Under the pieces are notes generated by a model. The model was not told where the DNA came from, did not search any database, and saw nothing but the letters and a program-made list of their open reading frames with translations. A stretch of DNA of 64,000 bases, taken from assembly GCF_029222925.1 (NCBI RefSeq), contig NZ_JARHUI010000006.1, forward strand, positions 186,001 to 250,000, read 5' to 3'. The position numbers were made by a program, and so were the translations under genes. This document shows, piece by piece, positions 25,152 to 33,283 of this stretch (positions within the stretch are counted from its first letter, which is position 1; the number at the start of each line of letters is the position of its first letter). The stretch comes from Algoriphagus sp. CAU 1675 (GTDB lineage: Bacteria > Bacteroidota > Bacteroidia > Cytophagales > Cyclobacteriaceae).

Positions 25152-26288
25152 ATGAAAATACTATCCAAAATAACCTTTGCGGCTTTATTGATTACTGGAG
25201 TCGCATGCTCTCAAAAACCTACCCAAGAACCAGAAAAAGTAGAAATAAATCTCATGATCAAAAGTGAAAAAGTCGGTGAATATGCCGGCAAGGACGTGTT
25301 TAAATACACCCTGAACAACGGAACCATGCAAGTGGAGCTTTCCAATTTTGGAGGGCTGATTTCACGAATCGAAGCACCTGACAAAAACGGAAACCTGGAA
25401 AATGTAACCCTGACCATGGATTCTGTGGAGGAATATTTGACCAGACAGAATCCTTTCTTTGGTGCTACGGCTGGGAGAGTAGCCAATCGAATCGCCAATG
25501 CGGAATTTACCCTGGATGGGACAAAATATACCTTGGCAAAAACCAACGGGGACAATCACCTGCATGGGGGAGTGGAAGGATTTAACAAGAAAGTCTGGAC
25601 AGGTGAACCCTATTCCAATGATTCCACCATTGGGGTAAAGATGACCTATTTGAGTCCGGATGGGGAAGAAGGCTATCCCGGTAATTTGGAAACAACCCTT
25701 TGGATGGAACTGACTACAGACAATACACTTCGAATTCGCTTTGAGGCCACAACCGATAAGAAGACCATTGTCAATCTGACCAATCACACCTACTTCAACC
25801 TCTCTGGGGTAAAAGGAGATGTCAAAGACCATGAATTCCAGTTTTGGGCAGACTATTACACCCCAGTGGATGAGGAGTTGATCCCAACTGGAGAGGTGAA
25901 GGATGTGACCGGAACTCCTTTTGATTTTCGAACTCCAAAGATCCTGGGCGATCAGATGGAGGCCAATGGAGAGGGCTTTGATCACAACATGGTGATGAAA
26001 CTGGAAAAGTCTCCGGACATGAAGCACTTTGTCAGAGTCAAACATCCTGTGTCAGGACGTGTGATGGATATGTATTCCGACAATAATGGAGTGCAGTTTT
26101 ACACGGCAAACTTCCTGAGCGATTTTGCAGGTGCTGACGGAATCACCTATGGGCAGCATTGGGGTTTCTGCCTGGAATCTCAAAACTGGCCTGATGCCAT
26201 CAACCATGACAACTTCCCAAGCCCGGTTTTGAATCCAGGTGAAAAGTATGAGCATACCATTGAATATAAATTTTCAGTGGAGCAATAA
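25152..26288 (+). CDS. galM: Aldose 1-epimerase (mutarotase), lipoprotein
   Basis: ATG 25152 gives a 378-residue lipoprotein precursor (MKILSKITFAALLITGVACS, lipid Cys at position 19). A longer reading from 25062 would overlap the amidohydrolase and is unlikely. Mutarotase motifs are NPFFGATAGRVANRIANAEF, NGDNHLHGGVEGFNKKVW (catalytic His), VNLTNHTYFNLSG (second His) and the late CLESQNWPDAINHDNFPSP with PVLNPGEKYEHTIEYKF. It interconverts alpha and beta anomers of galactose or glucose in the periplasm. Confidence 0.95.
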   Translation: MKILSKITFAALLITGVACSQKPTQEPEKVEINLMIKSEKVGEYAGKDVFKYTLNNGTMQVELSNFGGLISRIEAPDKNGNLENVTLTMDSVEEYLTRQNPFFGATAGRVANRIANAEFTLDGTKYTLAKTNGDNHLHGGVEGFNKKVWTGEPYSNDSTIGVKMTYLSPDGEEGYPGNLETTLWMELTTDNTLRIRFEATTDKKTIVNLTNHTYFNLSGVKGDVKDHEFQFWADYYTPVDEELIPTGEVKDVTGTPFDFRTPKILGDQMEANGEGFDHNMVMKLEKSPDMKHFVRVKHPVSGRVMDMYSDNNGVQFYTANFLSDFAGADGITYGQHWGFCLESQNWPDAINHDNFPSPVLNPGEKYEHTIEYKFSVEQ

Positions 26289-26312
26289 CCTTTCACGGTA
26301 TCTATATTAGCA

Positions 26313-26352
26313 AACACCCCAAGGTGAATGAACATCCTGGGGAGTTTTTTTT
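26313..26352 (+). terminator. Terminator after galM
   Basis: An imperfect stem (CCCCAAGG... with ...CCTGGGG) ends in a run of nine or more T near 26345-26353, shortly after the galM stop. Confidence 0.75.
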
Positions 26353-26410
26353 TAGGCTTAATAAGTTCACCGTTGTCAAATGTTGTTCGGTTTTTTGTCA
26401 AATGGTTGGA

Positions 26411-26545
26411 AACGGGATTCAGCTTGGAGACGGCGGGCATTAAAACCCGATTCACTGTCAGCAACGGTTATAGTTTATTAAATGTAATCACTTTCAAATT
26501 AGCACTTTCCGCCCGCTTGCTCTTAGCCAATGTTACCGCCATTTG
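26411..26545 (-). repeat. attC-like site of the solitary cassette
   Basis: The site runs between AAC (26411-26413) and GTTACCGCCATTTG (26532-26545). Arms AGCTTGGAGACGGCGGGC (26421-26438) and GCCCGCTTGCTCTTAGCC (26511-26528) pair over GCGGGC, GAG and GCT with internal mismatches. It is in the same relation to the gene, just past its stop codon on the minus strand, as in the main array. Confidence 0.55.
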
Positions 26546-26546
26546 T

Positions 26547-27221
26547 TCATTTCTTCTTTTTTGAATTTATGGTTTGTTGAACCAAGACGACTCTTAATTC
26601 TTTTTCCCAAAAGTCGATATTAAGTATGTTTTCCCTTAAGAATTGTTCGGTTTTTAATGGTTCTGTATGTTCCCATGAATTTAGAAATCGGACTATTTTC
26701 TCTTCAATCTTTCTTTGAATCTCTTCGGGTTGTTTGTCTGCCCAAATTGATTCTGGAAAACCAAACTTGTATTTAGCTTCAAGAGAAATTTTCAAAGAAT
26801 CATTCACTTGTTCACTGGTTTGTAAAAGTTGTTCTTGGTCACATGCAATTATTTCACTTTTTAAGTCCTTACCTGCCAAATCAATAGCGGATAGGATATT
26901 AAAATCAACATTCCTATTTCTACTTTTGAGTTCTTTAATTCCTTCTAGAATGTTGGATAGGTTTCCGTTTGCTAAAAAATGATTAGCCAGTTTTTCGATT
27001 GGTATTTTATGTTGCTCCCTAATTCCTTTAACACCTTCAAAAAATTCTTTTTTTATACAGAAATTTTTTTGAGCAATCTTGGCTTCTTCGATGGTCAAAT
27101 CTAGTCCAAATGTCTTTGCTCTATACTTTGCAAAATAAACTGGTGCTTTCTTTACAAAGAGGATTAACCCTACAAAAAAGCAGATTAGTATTATTAGAAA
27201 AATTATTAAGTCCCAATTCAT
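26547..27221 (-). CDS. Cassette-borne FloA-like membrane protein lacking the SPFH domain
   Basis: The 224-residue protein starts with one membrane segment (LIIFLIILICFFVGLILFV). Residues about 80-130 (LANHFLANGNLSNILEGIKE; VDFNILSAIDLAGKDLKSEI) closely echo the N-terminal part of flotillin-like FloA (pattern LEAHYLAGGNV...; ...AAAIDLAGRDV). The SPFH domain that should follow is missing. Instead there is a charged helical tail (FPESIWADKQPEEIQRKIEE) ending in SKKKK. I infer a miniature FloA relative, perhaps acting on membrane microdomains or on FloA itself. It is AT-rich, sits alone between galM and nagZ, and is bounded by GTTACCGCCATTTG/CAATTGGCGGTAAC. Confidence 0.7.
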   Translation of the reverse strand: MNWDLIIFLIILICFFVGLILFVKKAPVYFAKYRAKTFGLDLTIEEAKIAQKNFCIKKEFFEGVKGIREQHKIPIEKLANHFLANGNLSNILEGIKELKSRNRNVDFNILSAIDLAGKDLKSEIIACDQEQLLQTSEQVNDSLKISLEAKYKFGFPESIWADKQPEEIQRKIEEKIVRFLNSWEHTEPLKTEQFLRENILNIDFWEKELRVVLVQQTINSKKKK

Positions 27222-27239
27222 GTTGCTATCTGTCTTTTA

Positions 27240-27264
27240 CAATTGGCGGTAACTTGTTTATTTA
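27240..27264 (-). other. Orphan attI-like insertion site
   Basis: CAATTGGCGGTAAC (27240-27253) is the upstream terminal repeat of the solitary cassette. AACTTGTTTATTTA (27251-27264) matches 14 of 14 bases at 8153-8166 beside the integrase gene. No integrase gene is nearby, so this looks like a secondary insertion site used by the same recombinase. Confidence 0.55.
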
Positions 27265-27378
27265 CGCCATAAAGGTTCGATTATCCCTCTATTTTGGACG
27301 GCTAAGCGCCATAAATTCAATTATTTAATAGCGTTTATTTTAAGTAAAATAGCTTCTTTTCCCGAATTCCCCTGCTTC

Positions 27379-28893
27379 TCAAACTAAAAGTTTTACTGCA
27401 ACCTTTTGCACTTCCCCAAATCCCTGATAGGCACAGATCACTGCCTCGAAATCCTTCAGATTCCCCAGATGCTTTAAGGCCAATGGGTTTCCGAAATGGA
27501 TAAGGATGCTGGTCTTGCTCTGTGCAATTGCTTTGATTTCTTCTAAGATTTCCGAATCCATCCCAAATTGATTGAGGGGTTTATGGGTGGGAACAAAGAC
27601 TGCGATCAAGGCCTTTTCCGCTTGATCCATGGATACGAAGGGCAAATCCAGCAATTCAGAAAAACGGCTCTTTCCCGGACTGAAAAACTCCTTGTATCCC
27701 AATTTTCCAGCTTGGGCAAATTCTTGAAGTTGGGTTTTGTTTATGCTTCCTGAGATTACGGAGACATAGTTGTTTGCCAGGTCTTTTTGAAGTTGGGAAT
27801 GGCTTGTCCAATCAAACTCAGGAACCTCCAGAGCTTGAAAATCAAAAACTCCCAGTTTCTGTTTCAAATCCATGATTTTCCCGAAAACTGTTTCAATATC
27901 TTCCTCAGCTGCATTTTCTGCGATCTTTTCAATTCCTTCTTTGACATGGTCGGAAAAACAAAGAATGTCGTTTCCTGCATAAAATGCTTCCCATTCCAAC
28001 TGGCCTGGTTCCGGAAAATACTTGGCGACCGCTTTCATATTCAGGGCATCGGAAATGACCAAGCCTTCAAATCCCATTTCCTTTTTCAATAAATCGGTGA
28101 TTAGCTCACGGCTAATGCTGGCGGGAATATCCCTTCCGCCTGTCAATGCAGGCACGGCCAAATGTCCTACCATGATCATTTCCACTCCATGCTCAATCCC
28201 ATATTGAAAAGGTAATAGCTCCTCTTTTTCCAGTTCTTCCTTGGTTTTATGAAGGATAGGCAAGCCCAAATGAGAGTCCACTTCGGTATCCCCATGTCCT
28301 GGAAAATGCTTGAGGCAGGCACCGATTCCTGCTTTTTTCATTCCCTGATAGGCCGCAAGTGAAAGCTTGGCAACCTTTTCTGCCTGATCTCCAAAGGAGC
28401 GATAGCCGATGACGGGATTGTTGGGATTGGTGTTTACATCCGCGCAAGGGGCCAAGTTCAAGTGGATCCCAGAGCGCTTCATGTCTCTTCCCATTCGGAA
28501 ACCAACTTCCTTTACCCATTTTTCCGCGTCCTTTTGAATGGATCCCAAGGTAATGTTGAAGGGATATTGGGGAGTGTTTTCTACCCGCATTGCCAGTCCA
28601 TATTCCCCGTCAATACTGATCAAAAGTGGAATTTTGGCTAGTTTTTGGTAGCGGTTGATCAATTGGATCAATTTTTCAAAGGTTCCACTTTCGTCCAGGA
28701 CTTCAGCTCTTTTTTCAAAATTGGCCGCTGCGGAGTGTCGACTGTGGAAGAAGGTCAATCCGCCGATTTCCTCCTCCAGGATCATGCGTTCAATTTCCCG
28801 GTAGTTTTCCTCCGTGTCATGGATGAAAGCAGCCGGGGAAAAGGCCTGTGCGATTTTTTGTTTTTTATTCAGGGTTGTGAGTGCAGTATTCAA
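27379..28893 (-). CDS. nagZ: Glycoside hydrolase family 3, beta-N-acetylglucosaminidase
   Basis: The 504-residue GH3 enzyme carries FNITLGSIQKDAEKW, GIHLNLAPCADVNTNPNNPV, the NagZ loop KHFPGHGDTEVDSHLGLP (catalytic His/Asp pair) and the nucleophile region FEGLVISDALNMKAV. Residues beyond about 350 form a C-terminal domain, making it longer than the about 340-residue E. coli NagZ. It removes GlcNAc from anhydro-muropeptides. The first codon appears to be TTG (28893), as no ATG lies nearby. It is the last gene of a five-gene peptidoglycan-recycling operon, 41 nt after the permease. Confidence 0.92.
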   Translation of the reverse strand: MNTALTTLNKKQKIAQAFSPAAFIHDTEENYREIERMILEEEIGGLTFFHSRHSAAANFEKRAEVLDESGTFEKLIQLINRYQKLAKIPLLISIDGEYGLAMRVENTPQYPFNITLGSIQKDAEKWVKEVGFRMGRDMKRSGIHLNLAPCADVNTNPNNPVIGYRSFGDQAEKVAKLSLAAYQGMKKAGIGACLKHFPGHGDTEVDSHLGLPILHKTKEELEKEELLPFQYGIEHGVEMIMVGHLAVPALTGGRDIPASISRELITDLLKKEMGFEGLVISDALNMKAVAKYFPEPGQLEWEAFYAGNDILCFSDHVKEGIEKIAENAAEEDIETVFGKIMDLKQKLGVFDFQALEVPEFDWTSHSQLQKDLANNYVSVISGSINKTQLQEFAQAGKLGYKEFFSPGKSRFSELLDLPFVSMDQAEKALIAVFVPTHKPLNQFGMDSEILEEIKAIAQSKTSILIHFGNPLALKHLGNLKDFEAVICAYQGFGEVQKVAVKLLV

Positions 28894-28934
28894 GGGAATT
28901 CAGTTTTGAAATTAATAGAAGTTTATCTGTCAGT

Positions 28935-30197
28935 TTAGGCTGCTTTTTTTCCGAAATCTCTGGGGTATTTAGCAGCAAAGGCAACCAGAAAACCCGGAAT
29001 GGTAGCCAATACAACCCATATAAAGAATCCCGGATAACCCAGCCATTCCTGCATATATCCGGAAAGCATACCCGGAAACATCATTCCCATGGCCATGAAA
29101 CCCGTAGCCAGTGCATAGTGGGCGGTCTTGAAGGCCCCTTCTGCAAGGAAAATCAGAAAGACCATGTAGGCAGCAAATCCAAATCCGTAGCCTAATTGCT
29201 CGAGTACCACTACCACTGCAGGCAAGGTGATGCTGTCAGGTTGTTGCCAGGAAAGGAGGATATAGCCAATATTGGGAGCATTGATGGCAAATGCCATAGG
29301 CATCATCCATTTGCCCAATCCATCTCTGGAAATGAGTATTCCACCTAGAATTCCCCCTGCCAAAAGAGAGATGACCCCAAGTGTACCGTAGAGAAAACCG
29401 ACCTCCGTTACACTCAGCCCCAGTCCACCTTGGCTTCTCTCGTCAAGAAAGAAGGGGGAAGCCATTTTGACCAATTGGGACTCGCCAAGTCTATACAGCA
29501 ATACAAAGGCAAGGGAGAGTCCGATGTTTTTCTTGGTGAAGAAGGTCTGAAAAACCTTTCCTATACTGGGTTGTTCCGTTTTTTCGGAACGCTCTTCCAG
29601 CACCTTGGGAGTGGTGATGAGATTGAGTAGGGTAAGAACCAGCATCAATACCGAAACGATGATCATGGTCCAGGACCAGGCTTTGGTTGGATCACCCAAA
29701 CTGCTCTCCAAATTCCCTGCGATGATGACAATCAGGCCTTGCCCGGTGATCATCCCGACACGATAAAAGGTACTTCGCATACCCACAAAAAAACTTTGTT
29801 GATCGGGCTTGAGGGCAATCAGATATAGGCCATCGGAGGCAATGTCATTGGTAGCTGAAGCAAAGGCTCCCATCCAGAAAAAAGCCAAAGTGATGATGAA
29901 AAACTGGTCAAGTCCTGTGGTCAATCCAACACCTAAAAAGACTAGGGATAGAATCAATTGCATGCTCAAAAACCATTTTTTCTTATTTCCGAAAAGTTCC
30001 AAAATGGGGCTCCAGATGGGTTTGATCACCCAGGGCAGGTAGAGAAAGGAAGTATACAATCCAATGTCTGCATTGGAGATTCCCAGGCTTTTGTACATCA
30101 CTACCGATACCGTGATGATGATGACATAAGGAATGGATTCTGTCAGGTAAAGGGAGGGAACCCATAGCCAGGGGTTTTTGGAATTATTTTGGGTCAT
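28935..30197 (-). CDS. AmpG-like MFS permease (muropeptide importer)
   Basis: The 420-residue protein has about 12 membrane segments. The N-terminus YLTESIPYVIIITVSVVMY with SNADIGLYTSFLYLPWVIKP is typical of the AmpG/PAT family, which imports GlcNAc-anhydroMurNAc peptides. Other motifs are ASATNDIASDGLYLIALKPD and GIGQGLIV-type repeats in the central loops. The start overlaps the GNAT gene end by 14 nt. With NagZ, an amidase and GHL10 around it, recycling of wall fragments is the most economical role. Confidence 0.88.
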   Translation of the reverse strand: MTQNNSKNPWLWVPSLYLTESIPYVIIITVSVVMYKSLGISNADIGLYTSFLYLPWVIKPIWSPILELFGNKKKWFLSMQLILSLVFLGVGLTTGLDQFFIITLAFFWMGAFASATNDIASDGLYLIALKPDQQSFFVGMRSTFYRVGMITGQGLIVIIAGNLESSLGDPTKAWSWTMIIVSVLMLVLTLLNLITTPKVLEERSEKTEQPSIGKVFQTFFTKKNIGLSLAFVLLYRLGESQLVKMASPFFLDERSQGGLGLSVTEVGFLYGTLGVISLLAGGILGGILISRDGLGKWMMPMAFAINAPNIGYILLSWQQPDSITLPAVVVVLEQLGYGFGFAAYMVFLIFLAEGAFKTAHYALATGFMAMGMMFPGMLSGYMQEWLGYPGFFIWVVLATIPGFLVAFAAKYPRDFGKKAA

Positions 30198-30672
30198 TTT
30201 TTCGAAGTAAATGCTGGTATATGCTGGTTTCGGATCCGCTTATGGTAGTGGCTCCGACTGTTTTTTCATAGAATTCCGCAGGACCAACCCCACCGATGAT
30301 GGCATAGGCATAGCCCATCTCTCGTAGAGATTCCAGAGCCTTGACCAAAAGGATTTTTCCGATTCCTTTTCCTCTTTCGGATTCTTTGGTGCCTGTTGGG
30401 CCGAAAAAATTACGGGCGGTACTCTCATAGCAGGCAAAGCCCAAAATTTCATTTCCTCTTTGGGCAAGCCAACAGGATACGGGCTGTCTGCTAAAGGAAA
30501 CTTCCACTTCGGAGTGCCAATAGGCTCCGAAGTTTTCCAAAACCCATTCGCTCACCAGGTGCTTTTCAGGAGCAATTGCTCTTCGAAATATGATTTTTTC
30601 CCGGTCGAAAAGTCGTTTTTCGGTTTCTGCCAAGTCCGGCAATGCAAGCAGTCGGACGAGCATGTCTTTCAT
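30184..30672 (-). CDS. GNAT-family N-acetyltransferase in the recycling operon
   Basis: ATG 30672 (MKDMLVRLLALPDL) overlaps the GHL10 stop as ATGA, which fixes the start. Upstream extension would run into that gene. The 162-residue protein has a GNAT core: EILGFACYESTARNFF, then TKESERGKGIGKILLVKALE (the R/QxxGxG/A acetyl-CoA loop) and YAYAIIGGVGPAEFYEK. Family members acetylate amines of sugars, amino acids or proteins. Its coupling to GHL10 and AmpG suggests a cell-wall sugar or peptide acceptor, but that is inference. Confidence 0.85.
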   Translation of the reverse strand: MKDMLVRLLALPDLAETEKRLFDREKIIFRRAIAPEKHLVSEWVLENFGAYWHSEVEVSFSRQPVSCWLAQRGNEILGFACYESTARNFFGPTGTKESERGKGIGKILLVKALESLREMGYAYAIIGGVGPAEFYEKTVGATTISGSETSIYQHLLRKNDPK

Positions 30673-32312
30673 GGGCGTGATTTTTTCGGGGTTTGGAAAA
30701 CCTGTGTGCTCACAATCCTGCCAAAATGATCCACCCAACGGATGGCTAAATAAGCTGTATTGAGGCTGCTGACTTCTAGGTTTCGGATACTGCTTCCCGC
30801 CACCCAAACAGTGTGGATATGGGAGTTGGATAATTGGCCCAAGTCATCTGAGCCCTGAATCATGGCGTATCGAATAGCCGGATCCAAAGGTCTTTCAAGT
30901 TGTACTTTGGTGAAATCCGGATTGCTGTCAACGACCAGTACTCTAGGATGCTCTATTCTGCTGGTTTTGGTGGGTTGATAAGCCGGAGGCAGGGTGGGAA
31001 GGTTGTACAGTTCCTCCTTGAGTAGCCCAGCTACATCCTGATTTTTGGAAAAGAGACTTTTTGCTGAGAAAAAGGCATTCCCCTGGATCTGAGGCAAAGT
31101 CCTGCTGTAATGGATCTGGTTGTTGATTTCTTGTGGGTTGTTCCAGGCTACATCGGCATTGTCCCGGATTTTATAAGGTCCATTGCCGATATAGATATTC
31201 GTGCCGTGGCTCTGGTTTGACCACCAGTCGTTGAGTTTTCTGTAGCTGGCCAGTTCATAGTCCATGCTCCAATAAAGTTGAGGAATGAGATAGTCTATCC
31301 ATCCTTCTTTCATCCAGGTGAGCGGGTCAGCATACAAGTCATCATAATTCGTCTGTCCTGCGCGGGTAGCTGAACCATTTGGGTCCTTGTCCTGATTTCT
31401 CCATACTCCGAAAGGAGAGATGCCGAACTGTACCCAGGGTTTACTGGATTTGATGGTGTGATGAGCTGCCTCGACTAGGTCGTTTACATTTGCCCTTCTC
31501 CAATCCTCTATCGATTGTCCTGCTTTTTTATACTGCTCATAAGTTTTTTTGTCCGGGAAAATCTCGGTTCCGACTTTGTATGGGTAAAAATAATCATCGA
31601 AATGGATGGCGTCTATTTGGTAATTGTCCACGATTTCCTTGATGATTGCAGTCAGATGGGATTTTACTTCCGGTAAACCCGGGTTGTAATAGTATTTGCT
31701 GCCATATTTCAGCATCCAATCCCGGTGTTTGTTGAAATCATGGTCTGGGCTCAATGACTCGGTCTTTAAATCGAATGTCGCCCTATAGGGATTGAGCCAG
31801 GCATGAAATTCCAATCCGCGCTTGTGTGCTTCCTGAATCATCCAGGTTAAAGGATTTTCCCGGGTGGCAGGAGCTTGCCCCTCCTTTCCAGTCAGGTATC
31901 GAGACCAAGGAGCTAGGCTACTTGGGTAAAATGCATCTCCTGCGGCTCGGATCTGAACGATAACGGTATTAAAATTCAGGTCTTTATAATAATCTAAGAG
32001 GGTCTTAAAATCCTTTTTCTGCTTTTCCCAGGAATCCGTTCCTCTTTCGGGCCAGTCAATATTCATCACTGTGGCAATCCAGACCCCCCTGAATTCGCGG
32101 GGTATTTCAGGCAAATCCACATTCAGAGGCTGGAGGGCAATTGCAGCCGATGGAATTGGTTTTGAAGGAAGCTGTTGCTCAGGTTTTGCAGGAATAGTGC
32201 TTTCAATTCCCGTTTTGCCCAACGTTCGGTGACTGTTTTGTTGGGTTTTACAGGATAGAAGTAAAACGGTAGAGAAAAGGATTATGCCAAAAAATCTGCT
32301 TAAGGTTCTCAT
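30669..32312 (-). CDS. GHL10 glycosyl-hydrolase-like lipoprotein
   Basis: The 547-residue protein has a lipoprotein signal (FFGIILFSTVLLLSC). A GHL10 (DUF187) TIM barrel follows from about residue 75: REFRGVWIATVMNIDWPERG, NFNTVIVQIRAAGDAFYPSS, GLEFHAWLNPYRA and the barrel-core IDAIHFDDYFYPY with candidate acidic residues. The C-terminal about 100 residues look like a fibronectin-type domain. GHL10 proteins accompany MurNAc and peptidoglycan-recycling genes in Bacteroidota (for example Tannerella). It starts 3 nt after the amidase stop and ends overlapping the GNAT start. Confidence 0.9.
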   Translation of the reverse strand: MRTLSRFFGIILFSTVLLLSCKTQQNSHRTLGKTGIESTIPAKPEQQLPSKPIPSAAIALQPLNVDLPEIPREFRGVWIATVMNIDWPERGTDSWEKQKKDFKTLLDYYKDLNFNTVIVQIRAAGDAFYPSSLAPWSRYLTGKEGQAPATRENPLTWMIQEAHKRGLEFHAWLNPYRATFDLKTESLSPDHDFNKHRDWMLKYGSKYYYNPGLPEVKSHLTAIIKEIVDNYQIDAIHFDDYFYPYKVGTEIFPDKKTYEQYKKAGQSIEDWRRANVNDLVEAAHHTIKSSKPWVQFGISPFGVWRNQDKDPNGSATRAGQTNYDDLYADPLTWMKEGWIDYLIPQLYWSMDYELASYRKLNDWWSNQSHGTNIYIGNGPYKIRDNADVAWNNPQEINNQIHYSRTLPQIQGNAFFSAKSLFSKNQDVAGLLKEELYNLPTLPPAYQPTKTSRIEHPRVLVVDSNPDFTKVQLERPLDPAIRYAMIQGSDDLGQLSNSHIHTVWVAGSSIRNLEVSSLNTAYLAIRWVDHFGRIVSTQVFQTPKKSRP

Positions 32313-32315
32313 GGA

Positions 32316-32987
32316 TTAGAGTTTGGGCATGGGTTTCAAATTCAGATCTTCAAGGTTTTTGCGCAGCTTTTCCATGAATTCATCCCCTGGGTCTGTTTTT
32401 ACGGTTCTGTAGTCTGGATCAGCCTCTTTCCAGAGATCTGTAGACTGAAAGAGTTGGTATTCGTGATGCCCGATCACATAGTCAATGGGATATTTGTTTT
32501 TTAAGTATCGGATGAGTTCTTCGTTTGCCTTGAGTTGCTCTTTGGTGAGTGGAGCTTCAGGTCCCCCTACATTTTCAATCCCGATGGCGCAGTAGTTCAA
32601 TCCTATGGTATGCCTTGCAAAGGTGGTGTCCGGTAAAAGTCTGAAAATCGTGCCGTCCCGGTCAATCAAAAACTGGCTGGAAACATTCAGGTTGCTGGCC
32701 CCGGTCAACTCAGGTCTTCCTCCCAAAGTTGGAGCGTCAAAAACATCAAAAGTTACTTCCGCGGAGTTGATTGCGGTCCAATGCACCACCACCATTTGAG
32801 GTTCAATGCTAGCGTTGCTTTTTTCAATCCCATGGCGATCTTTTAGGTATTGAATGGAAAGCTGCTCCCGCTCGGAATTCCAGGTAATCGGCTTTTCGAA
32901 AATTCGGAAAGTGGACTTGGAACTGCAGGCCAATTGGGACATAGTCAGTAGGAGAGGCAGATAGAGACTGTATTTCTTGAGATTCAT
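32316..32987 (-). CDS. N-acetylmuramoyl-L-alanine amidase (Amidase_2/PGRP), lipoprotein
   Basis: The 223-residue protein has a lipoprotein signal (YLPLLLTMSQLAC, Cys21) and an Amidase_2 domain with zinc ligands. The visible pieces are VVHWTAI, FARHTIGLNYCAIGIENVG and the late YVIGHHEYQ. It cleaves the bond between MurNAc and the stem peptide at the outer membrane or periplasm. It is the first gene of the recycling operon (amidase, GHL10, GNAT, permease, NagZ). The 296 bp upstream hold the nucleotidase terminator and no gene. Confidence 0.92.
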   Translation of the reverse strand: MNLKKYSLYLPLLLTMSQLACSSKSTFRIFEKPITWNSEREQLSIQYLKDRHGIEKSNASIEPQMVVVHWTAINSAEVTFDVFDAPTLGGRPELTGASNLNVSSQFLIDRDGTIFRLLPDTTFARHTIGLNYCAIGIENVGGPEAPLTKEQLKANEELIRYLKNKYPIDYVIGHHEYQLFQSTDLWKEADPDYRTVKTDPGDEFMEKLRKNLEDLNLKPMPKL

Positions 32988-33212
32988 TTTTTACGGGGAT
33001 CAGCACTTTTCACAGCTAAACTACCCAGAAAAATGCAGGATTGGGAATGAATTTCCGCTATTTTTTGCAGTACCCAATACAAAGTACATGCTGAAAGAAA
33101 AGAGGCGAAAATATATTTTGGTCAAGTGCATTTGGATCGGGGAAGTTTTAAATGAGCATGATTCTAATGTGGGTGCTTCCCTAGAGACCATTTGGGAATC
33201 CATAATAGCAAA

Positions 33213-33240
33213 AAAAAACCGGCTTTTGGGCCGGTTTTTT
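33213..33240. terminator. Bidirectional terminator below the nucleotidase gene
   Basis: AAAAAACCGGC (33213-33223) pairs with GCCGGTTTTTT (33230-33240; loop TTTTGG region), with A-run and T-run on either side. It ends the nucleotidase transcript on the minus strand. Confidence 0.85.
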
Positions 33241-33283
33241 GGGGTGATTAAACACTTTTCTCGTCCTTTTTCGAAATGTGTTT

